Source: Acidobacteriota bacterium (lineage in GTDB: Bacteria; Acidobacteriota; Terriglobia; Terriglobales; Acidobacteriaceae). Taken from it: DNA of 6,933 nt. The position numbers were made by a program, and so were the translations under genes. Location: NCBI GenBank assembly GCA_021819255.1, contig JAKART010000115.1, forward strand, positions 1 to 6,933, given 5' to 3'. The notes beneath the pieces are model-generated. The model ran no database searches. It saw only the letters and a program-made list of their open reading frames with translations, and was not told where the DNA came from. Below are positions 1 through 4,674 of this stretch, piece after piece (the stretch's first letter is position 1; every line of letters begins with the position of its first letter).

Positions 1-1
1 C

Positions 2-142
2 CGATCTGTCCGCGAGGCCCTTGTGGCTGATATTCGTTCCGAGTTTCCAGCCATCCATGTCCGGGAAGGCGTCGTCGATCCTCTGCTTGGGGCTTTGTGG
101 CGCGCCCAGAACCCAGTGCTGCCGCCAGGCCCAGGTCGCTGA
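2..142 (+). CDS. C-terminal fragment of a BadF/BadG-type ATPase, probably an N-acetylglucosamine kinase
   Basis: The frame beginning at base 2 is open for 46 codons and stops at TGA 140-142. It begins RSVREALVADIRSEFPAIHV, continues with the motif VVDPLLGALWRAQ and ends in a Pro/Gly-rich tail. The gene starts outside the window. The order 'hydrophobic helix, EFP, short strand, DPxxGALxxA' resembles the end of BadF/BadG/BcrA/BcrD-family ATPases, which include bacterial N-acetylglucosamine kinases that phosphorylate amino sugars in the cytoplasm. In these proteins the last helix closes the second ASKHA lobe. Only the tail is visible, so no catalytic or nucleotide-binding residue can be checked and the substrate is an inference. 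It is convergent with the GT87 gene, 170 bp separating their stop codons. The alternative is another ASKHA kinase, or a chance open frame; the protein-like composition argues against chance. Confidence 0.6.
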   Translation, partial: RSVREALVADIRSEFPAIHVREGVVDPLLGALWRAQNPVLPPGPGR

Positions 143-162
143 ACGGCTTGATCGCAGGAGCC

Positions 163-215
163 GGGCGCCGAGGCGTCCCCCATCTTTCTGCTCAGCGATG
201 TGGACCTGCAGGATG
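163..215. repeat. Degenerate intergenic repeat, copy 1
   Basis: This non-coding stretch between two convergent genes shares a pattern with 4108-4150: GGGCGCC, then a CATCT segment, then the 19-bp core GATGTGGACCTGCAGGATG at 197-215. The core matches 4132-4150 at 18 of 19 positions, and the spacing between blocks differs by about 10 bp. Both copies lie outside genes. The similarity suggests members of a dispersed, decaying intergenic repeat family. Two copies in one window are suggestive but not proof, and no function is visible. The rest of 143-312 holds no gene or terminator that I can support. Confidence 0.5.
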
Positions 216-312
216 TCAAGGCTCCCGTCAAAATCGAGCACCCCATCCGAACCGCGTTTCTTCCATACCGCCCGGCCAAGCACGGACACCTCTCCTTGCA
301 CAGGCCATTCGG

Positions 313-1638
313 TCACCCAGGGCTTCCCTGCCCGCAGTCCCTCGGCTCCGCCGCTGCTTGCTGCGTGTTGCTGCTCAGCCGCATCAGCCATCCCATCAGC
401 AACAGGGCTCCGATGTAAAGATAGGACTGCAACAAATTCCACCCGCGCAGACCTGCCAGGTAGTTGAAGGCGGGGAGAAAGTTCAAGCAGAGGAAGGCCG
501 CAACGGCCAGCATCCATGGAGGACGAGTCCACCAGCAGGCATAGGCAAACCACGCCCAGGCCGCAATCCCCAGCACAATTCCGTAGTGGTGCTCCCAGGC
601 CATGGGGGAGGCGGCCACCGAGACAATCCCCATCGCCGCCAGATCCGCCGTGCTTCCTCTCCAAGTCTTCCACGGATAGAGCAGAGCCAAGCCCACCAGA
701 AGGAGCGAGCTGGCCAGCGTGACCCCATAGACCCAAGGAATGAAGGGTGTGTAGACGTACGGATGGTAGAGCAGATTCTCGCCGTTGAAGATCATGCGGT
801 TGATCGTGCCAAACATCGACTGGTTGGCGTAGTGGGACTGGGCTTTGTGACTCAATCCGGCGAGCACGCGCAGATAGTCCAGGTTGTTGCGCCAACCAAA
901 TACGGCCACCGAAGCAGCCAGCAACAGCGCTGCGCAAGCCAGAAACGCCCTTGCCGCACCCCATCGTCTTCGCACCAGCATCCACACCAGCAGCAGAATA
1001 AACTGCGGCTTTACCGCCGTCAGTATAGCGGCCACCGCGCCGGCCCGAGCTTCGTAGCCGGTGGTCCATAGCAGCAGAAGCAGAGTAAATCCCAAGGACA
1101 GGAAGGTCTGCGCGTTGCCCAGCGAGTACCCCTTGAGCAACGGATAGCATCCCAGTGTGGCCAACACCACAGCCAGCGCCGCCGGCCAGGTCATCTCTGC
1201 ACCCCGCTGCCGCAGCAGCCATCTTCCCATCGCAATGGAAACGGCCGCCACACCCCACACCGCTGCAAAGGAAAGAACCGCCAAGGTCCGCAGCATGGCT
1301 GCATCGCTCAAACCCAGCTTGCGCATGGCCACCAGCGGCAGTTCACTGGCCAGGGAGTAGATGAGCGTGTCATACAGCTTGGCGTCGTAGATTGGCAGGG
1401 TGGGGTGCGCCCGGAAGTAATCGAGCGACTTCATCATCGGCAGCCAGGAGTCCGTCCACTGCCGAACGTGGAAGAACGCCTTGAGATCGGGAATCATATT
1501 TCCCGGATTGCCCAGGTGCAAGGCCCGGCAAAGCGCCCATTGTCCCACATTGGCCAGCAGCAGGCTCACCACCACGAACCCCAGAAGCCGCCGGTCATGC
1601 GTTCTTGCCCCAGCTCTCTGCGACTGGATCGATGTCAT
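313..1638 (-). CDS. GT87 (DUF2029) family polytopic membrane glycosyltransferase
   Basis: This is a 441-residue, very hydrophobic protein with about ten predicted membrane segments, among them residues 19-37, 117-137, 151-168, 178-193, 198-220, 229-248, 300-322, 334-366, 374-394 and 402-420. The fold and motifs match the GT87/DUF2029 (alpha-mannosyltransferase-like) GT-C enzymes. An acidic residue, D51, sits in the first loop where GT-C enzymes keep their catalytic acid. Family-type motifs follow: AVKPQ at 208-212, NQSMFGTINR at 272-281 and ASPMAWEHHYG at 343-353. Such enzymes use polyprenyl-phosphate sugars on the outer face of the cytoplasmic membrane; donor and acceptor here are unknown. 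The first ATG is preferred because it precedes the first membrane helix and has a -10-like hexamer six bases before it, with no Shine-Dalgarno. It is divergent from the methyltransferase, with a 36-bp gap. The length is usual for the family. Confidence 0.85.
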   Translation of the reverse strand: MTSIQSQRAGARTHDRRLLGFVVVSLLLANVGQWALCRALHLGNPGNMIPDLKAFFHVRQWTDSWLPMMKSLDYFRAHPTLPIYDAKLYDTLIYSLASELPLVAMRKLGLSDAAMLRTLAVLSFAAVWGVAAVSIAMGRWLLRQRGAEMTWPAALAVVLATLGCYPLLKGYSLGNAQTFLSLGFTLLLLLWTTGYEARAGAVAAILTAVKPQFILLLVWMLVRRRWGAARAFLACAALLLAASVAVFGWRNNLDYLRVLAGLSHKAQSHYANQSMFGTINRMIFNGENLLYHPYVYTPFIPWVYGVTLASSLLLVGLALLYPWKTWRGSTADLAAMGIVSVAASPMAWEHHYGIVLGIAAWAWFAYACWWTRPPWMLAVAAFLCLNFLPAFNYLAGLRGWNLLQSYLYIGALLLMGWLMRLSSNTQQAAAEPRDCGQGSPG

Positions 1639-1644
1639 GCGCTC

Positions 1645-1650
1645 ACTATA
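1645..1650 (-). promoter_or_regulatory. Putative extended -10 promoter of the GT87 gene (leaderless)
   Basis: Read on the minus strand, the sequence is TGATATAGT, an extended -10 (TGn plus a 5/6 match to TATAAT), followed by six bases (GAGCGC) and the ATG at 1638. A start site about seven bases after the hexamer would fall on the A of the ATG, giving a leaderless message. No convincing -35 hexamer is seen, which fits an extended -10 promoter. No Shine-Dalgarno precedes the start codon. This is inferred from sequence only. Confidence 0.45.
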
Positions 1651-1662
1651 TCAAGCAACGGA

Positions 1663-1668
1663 TATGAT
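1663..1668 (+). promoter_or_regulatory. Putative -10 promoter element of the methyltransferase gene (leaderless)
   Basis: TATGAT (5/6 match to TATAAT) is followed by exactly six bases (CCAGGC) and then the ATG at 1675. Transcription starting about seven bases after the hexamer would begin at the start codon, as on the opposite strand. There is no Shine-Dalgarno at a useful distance, since the AGG at 1671-1673 lies only one base before the ATG. No clear -35 hexamer is found 16-18 bp upstream. Confidence 0.4.
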
Positions 1669-1674
1669 CCAGGC

Positions 1675-2439
1675 ATGGACCGTATCGACCGCTTCACGGG
1701 GCGAGCCGCTCTCTATAACCGCTACCGTCTGCGCTATCCCGGAGAGATGATTCTGGATCGTCTGAAGACCTGGTGCGGCCTGCAACCGGAGTGGCCGGTC
1801 GCCGACATGGGAGCCGGTACAGGCATGCTCTCTGAGGTCTTTCTCTCCAATGGCAATCCGGTGCAGGCGATCGAGCCCAACAACGAGATGCGCGGCGCCT
1901 GCATGCAACTCCGAGCGGACTGGCCGCGCCTTCAGGTTCGTAAAGGCACTGCGGAAGACACCGGCCTCGCCGCCAACTCCGTCGCCGTGGTGGCCGCCGG
2001 TCGGGCCTTCCATTGGTTCGACGTTCCGCGCGCTCTGCTCGAATTCCGGCGCATCCTCCAACCTGGCGGCTGGCTGGTGCTGGTCTCCTACGGCCGGGCC
2101 AAAGATGACTCCCCGCAGTCCATAGCCTTTGAAGATCTCCTCATCACGCACGGCACCGACTACGCCTACGTCCGCGCCGGCTATCGCGTTCACGAGAACC
2201 TCCACCAGGTCTTCACCGCCGATCACCGCAGCGACAAGATCCCTGGCCAGCAGATGCTGGACTGGAAATCTTTCCTCGGCCAGACCCAATCGCTCTCCAT
2301 CATTCCCAAGCCCGACCACCCCGGCTACCCCGCCTTCGAGCAGCAGCTTCGCAGCTTCTTCCACACCTATGCGGTGGCTGGCCTGCTCACGGTTCCAACC
2401 TCTTGCTGGATCGACGCCGGTCGCATCGGCCCCGCCTGA
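1675..2439 (+). CDS. Class I SAM-dependent methyltransferase (Methyltransf_11-like)
   Basis: This 254-residue cytoplasmic protein has the seven-strand Rossmann methyltransferase motifs. An N-terminal FTGRAALYNRYRLRYP segment (residues 7-22) is typical of one small bacterial subfamily. Motif I is VADMGAGTG (42-50), which binds S-adenosylmethionine. An acidic residue at the end of strand 2, E67 in AIEPN, contacts the ribose hydroxyls. AFHWFD (111-116) forms the motif IV region, and LQPGGWLVLV (128-137) follows the next helix. The C-terminal half (about 140-254) is the usual variable substrate cap, ending near a VPTSCWIDAGRIG segment. The substrate cannot be told; relatives are often annotated as ubiquinone/menaquinone methyltransferase-like without proof. 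The ATG at 1675 is chosen because the protein then starts just before the conserved region and a -10-like hexamer precedes it. The gene converges on sdaA, with 51 bp between stop codons. Confidence 0.88.
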   Translation: MDRIDRFTGRAALYNRYRLRYPGEMILDRLKTWCGLQPEWPVADMGAGTGMLSEVFLSNGNPVQAIEPNNEMRGACMQLRADWPRLQVRKGTAEDTGLAANSVAVVAAGRAFHWFDVPRALLEFRRILQPGGWLVLVSYGRAKDDSPQSIAFEDLLITHGTDYAYVRAGYRVHENLHQVFTADHRSDKIPGQQMLDWKSFLGQTQSLSIIPKPDHPGYPAFEQQLRSFFHTYAVAGLLTVPTSCWIDAGRIGPA

Positions 2440-2490
2440 AGCGGGAACGCCTTCCTCGCGCATCCGCCGGGCAGCCTATGGGCCTCGATA

Positions 2491-4002
2491 TCAGCACTCG
2501 ATCACATTCAGCGCCAGTCCTGCCAGGCTGGTCTCCTTATACCGTGACTGCATATCCATTCCGGTGCGGTACATGGTCTCAATCACCTGGTCCAGCGAGA
2601 TCTTGTGCTCTCCCTGATCATGCATCGCCAGACGCGCCGCATTTACCGCCTTCACCGCTCCCATGCCGTTGCGCTCGATGCAGGGAATCTGCACCAGCCC
2701 TCCAATCGGGTCACAGGTCATTCCCAGGTTGTGCTCCATGGCGATCTCGGCCGCGCTGGCCACGGTCGCATTGTCGCCATTCAAGGCGGCCACCAGTCCC
2801 CCGGCCGCCATCGAGCACGCCACCCCTACCTCACCCTGGCAACCCACCTCCGCGCCGGAGATGGAGGCGTTCTCTTTGTACAGAATCCCAATCGCAGCCG
2901 CCGTCAAAAAGTACCGCAGCAGCCCCTCCCGGCGTTGCTCGGGGCTCTGCGCAGCGGCTGCGTGGTGGACATAGTAGTAGGCCACGGCTGGAATCACTCC
3001 CGCCGCGCCATTGGTGGGCGCCGTAACCACCCGTCCCCCGGCAGCATTCTCTTCATTTACCGCCATGGCCACCATGGTGACGGTGTCCAGCGGGGCCAAC
3101 GGATCGACGGCAACGTCCTTCTTTTTCATCTCCGCCAGCCGTCGCGCCAGCCCGGGCGCGCGCCGCCGCACGTTAAGCCCACCCGGAAGCACTCCCTCGG
3201 TTCGAATTCCGCGCTGGATCGATTCCTCCATCGCCTGCCAAAGGGCCAGGATGGCTGCCTCGATAAGTTCCTGGTCGGGGAGGCTACCCACCGTTGGGCG
3301 GGCTGGAGTCGGAGCCGGGCCCTGCCCGGGCCGCAAAGGACGGAGGATCCGCTCGATCCGGCGCATGATCTCCGGATCTCGGAGCAACGCGACCTCATTG
3401 GCCAACACCATCTCAGCGATCGAAAGCCGATGCTGCCCGCCCAGGTGCAACAACTCATTGGCGCTGGAGAAGGCGTAGGGAACAGAACGGGTCTGGAGGC
3501 CGTTTGCGCCCGCCGCAAACTCCGGGGCGGAGAGGATAAAACCGCCGCCGATGGAGTAGTACACCTGCTCGAACATGACGTCTCCCTGCTGGTCCCGGGA
3601 AGAAAAGCGCATTCCATTCGGATGCGTCGCCACCTCAGGGTCTGGATACATCTGATCGCGATGCAGGCGCAGATCCAAGGCGGGATCAAAGCGCGCGCTC
3701 TGTTGTCCAAAGAGCTTCAGGGTTCGGGTGGTCCGCAGGGACTCCAGGCGTGAATCGATGGTCTCCAGATCCACCGTATCCGGCGACTCCTCCAGCAGGC
3801 CCATCATCACCGCGCGGTCGGTTCCGTGACCGATGCCGGTCAGCGCCAGTGACCCATACAGATCCACCGTCAGCGCGGAGCCAAACTTGCCCTGCGCAGC
3901 CATCTCGCGCACAAATCGCAGCGCCGCGCGCATGGGTCCCACCGTATGCGAACTCGAAGGCCCGATCCCAATCTTGAATAACTCGAAGAGACTTGTATTC
4001 AT
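2491..4002 (-). CDS. sdaA: L-serine dehydratase (L-serine ammonia-lyase), single-chain iron-sulfur type
   Basis: The enzyme converts L-serine to pyruvate and ammonia in the cytoplasm using a [4Fe-4S] cluster, not PLP. The 503 residues contain the beta domain (about 3-160, with the hallmark GIGPSSSHTVGPM near the start) joined to the alpha domain (about 235-503, with EGVLPGGLNVRRR, APTNGAAGVIPA and GAEVGCQGEVGVACSMAAGG). Candidate cluster ligands are C388, C430 and C441, with a C-terminal C503 as the very last residue. The spacings of 42, 11 and 62 equal those I recall for the Legionella enzyme, whose C-terminal cysteine folds back onto the cluster. It is about 45 residues longer than typical SdaA, partly through a Pro-rich linker near 225-240. 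The start at 4002 matches family N-termini (MNTSLFELFKIGIG) and has GGGAG two bases upstream. An in-frame ATG at 4056 would add 18 unconserved residues and precede the likely promoter. Confidence 0.95.
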   Translation of the reverse strand: MNTSLFELFKIGIGPSSSHTVGPMRAALRFVREMAAQGKFGSALTVDLYGSLALTGIGHGTDRAVMMGLLEESPDTVDLETIDSRLESLRTTRTLKLFGQQSARFDPALDLRLHRDQMYPDPEVATHPNGMRFSSRDQQGDVMFEQVYYSIGGGFILSAPEFAAGANGLQTRSVPYAFSSANELLHLGGQHRLSIAEMVLANEVALLRDPEIMRRIERILRPLRPGQGPAPTPARPTVGSLPDQELIEAAILALWQAMEESIQRGIRTEGVLPGGLNVRRRAPGLARRLAEMKKKDVAVDPLAPLDTVTMVAMAVNEENAAGGRVVTAPTNGAAGVIPAVAYYYVHHAAAAQSPEQRREGLLRYFLTAAAIGILYKENASISGAEVGCQGEVGVACSMAAGGLVAALNGDNATVASAAEIAMEHNLGMTCDPIGGLVQIPCIERNGMGAVKAVNAARLAMHDQGEHKISLDQVIETMYRTGMDMQSRYKETSLAGLALNVIEC

Positions 4003-4029
4003 CGCTCCCGCCAGCACTCTGCCGCTACG

Positions 4030-4035
4030 ATTGTA
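4030..4035 (-). promoter_or_regulatory. Putative -10 element of sdaA
   Basis: On the minus strand the hexamer TACAAT (5/6 match to TATAAT) lies 27 bases before the sdaA ATG, leaving room for a leader of about 20 nt that carries the GGGAG ribosome binding site. The -35 region falls inside the palindrome at 4049-4062 and is poor (TCGATG-like), so an activator or a different sigma factor is possible. If the call is right, the ATG at 4056 lies upstream of the transcript and cannot be used. Confidence 0.35.
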
Positions 4036-4048
4036 GTCTTCGCACTGC

Positions 4049-4075
4049 GGGTCCATCGACCCAGCGTCAGGACGC
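4049..4075. promoter_or_regulatory. Pair of adjacent short palindromes at the sdaA -35 region, possible operator
   Basis: Two perfect inverted repeats lie almost end to end: GGGTC-CATC-GACCC (4049-4062) and GCGTC-AG-GACGC (4064-4075). They cover the expected -35 region and the bases upstream of the putative sdaA -10. Placement and symmetry would suit a dimeric regulator. Five-base arms in GC-rich DNA also arise by chance, and the two sites share only the GTC...GAC theme, so the call is weak. Confidence 0.25.
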
Positions 4076-4495
4076 GGCTGCTGCTGTTAGGGATGGCCGG
4101 GAATCGCGGGCGCCCCGCATCTCGCTTTTGAGATGTGGGCCTGCAGGATGCGCGGGCATCCCACATCTTCACCAATCCGGCCGAACGTTTGGACGGCAAA
4201 AGATTTGGACGCTGGGTGACACCCGGCGTCCTCGCCGATCCACAAAGAGACATCTGGCACAGCTCCGCCTCTTGCCATGCCCCGCCGGTAAGGCATGGAA
4301 ACACCCAAAACCGTCTCTCGAACTACACGCCTATCGCCGACAAAATGCGTGATCTCTCGCGACCAGGACCAGGTCCACACCTTCCACAGCATCTGTGCCG
4401 AACCGCTCTGTTGGCGCGAAGACTCGACTGTCTGGGGCCTGTTCATCCAATTTTCATGGGCACTGGACCTTATGCCCTTTCGTTCCGCCTCCTGG
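4076..4495. other. Non-coding spacer with degenerate repeats and small hairpins
   Basis: I find no gene with family resemblance or a good start site here on either strand. Open frames that cross it have low-complexity, Arg/Ser/Pro/Trp-rich translations typical of non-coding GC-rich DNA. It contains repeat copy 2 (4108-4150), a second CATCT-type block (4154-4169) and a tandem TTTGGACG pair (4188-4195 and 4204-4211). It also has the short palindromes GGGTG-A-CACCC (4214-4224) and GGACC-A-GGTCC (4366-4376), and a 7-bp hairpin CCATGCC/GGCATGG (4275-4281 and 4292-4298) without a T-tract. The look is that of eroded repetitive DNA. Confidence 0.5.
4108..4150. repeat. Degenerate intergenic repeat, copy 2, with internal hairpin potential
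   Basis: The order GGGCGCC (4108-4114), CCGCATCT (4115-4122), then GATGTGGGCCTGCAGGATG (4132-4150) parallels copy 1 at 163-215; the 19-bp core differs at one base. AGATGTGGG (4131-4139) can pair with CCCGCATCT (4114-4122, one G-T pair) or with the CCCACATCT segment around 4160-4168. The unit GCGGGC(N)YCC(R)CATCT therefore appears twice, flanking the core, and could form alternative hairpins. It is non-coding, and no protein function is inferred. Confidence 0.5.
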
Positions 4496-4560
4496 TAACG
4501 CTCATCTTCATCTTCTGCGAAGCGTCCCGCATGGCATTTTCTTGCGTTGCCTGAGCGTTA
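4496..4560. repeat. 9-bp inverted repeat unit abutting the larger palindromic element
   Basis: TAACGCTCA at 4496-4504 is repeated as its exact reverse complement TGAGCGTTA at 4552-4560. The 47 bases between the arms include the small palindrome CTTC-TGC-GAAG (4512-4522). The right arm overlaps by two bases (TA, 4559-4560) the left arm of the 17-bp inverted repeat starting at 4559, so the two look like consecutive parts of one composite structure. No coding function is visible. Confidence 0.55.
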
Positions 4561-4674
4561 GACCATTTTCCCTGAAGGTGCAAGCAAGGGGAACGACTCC
4601 TGTGGGCGTTTTCCTCAATGAAAACGCCACTGAACGCCCGCTTCCGTACACCCATCATCAGGGAAAATGGTCTA
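4559..4674. repeat. 116-bp element with perfect 17-bp terminal inverted repeats and a nested hairpin
   Basis: The left arm TAGACCATTTTCCCTGA (4559-4575) and right arm TCAGGGAAAATGGTCTA (4658-4674) are exact reverse complements. Inside, GTGGGCGTTTTC (4602-4613) pairs with GAAAACGCCAC (4620-4630) around a CTCAAT loop, with one bulged G. The element begins and ends with TA, as expected for a miniature inverted-repeat element of a TA-targeting (IS630/Tc1-like) transposon. A REP-like or transcript-end structure would look similar. It holds no transposase. Read on the minus strand, its first three bases TAG are the stop codon of the PNGase A-like gene, so in the mRNA the hairpin follows the last codon directly. 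It lacks a T-tract, so it is not a classic intrinsic terminator. Confidence 0.7.

Noticed and set aside
97..1071. 324-codon plus-strand open frame
   Set aside because: It runs antisense to the GT87 gene; its translation is rich in Arg, Gln, His and Pro with no family motif, while the opposite strand gives clear membrane helices and GT87 motifs.
1651..2463. 270-codon minus-strand open frame
   Set aside because: It is the antisense shadow of the methyltransferase, produced by high third-position GC. It has no recognisable domain, and its start would lie in the 51-bp gap before sdaA's stop.
2605..3753. 382-codon plus-strand open frame
   Set aside because: It lies wholly inside sdaA on the other strand; the translation is Arg/His/Gly-rich without motifs, whereas sdaA is unmistakable.
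4003..4056. 18-residue N-terminal extension of SdaA from the ATG at 4056
   Set aside because: Family members begin at the residue equivalent to 4002 (MNTSLFELFKIG), the extension is unconserved in character, and the likely -10 at 4030-4035 lies downstream of that ATG.
4275..4298. Hairpin CCATGCC/GGCATGG as a terminator
   Set aside because: The stem is only 7 bp, with a 10-base loop and no T-tract on either strand, and it does not follow a gene end.
3999..4554. Several 60-140 codon open frames on both strands of the sdaA to PNGase A spacer
   Set aside because: All have biased, low-complexity translations and no good ribosome binding site, and they overlap the degenerate repeat and hairpins. 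I treat them as non-coding.
4559..4674. The 17-bp inverted repeat as a classic intrinsic terminator of the PNGase A-like gene
   Set aside because: The stem is not GC-rich, the loop is over 80 bases and no T-run follows on the minus strand. A role at the mRNA end is possible but not by the canonical mechanism.
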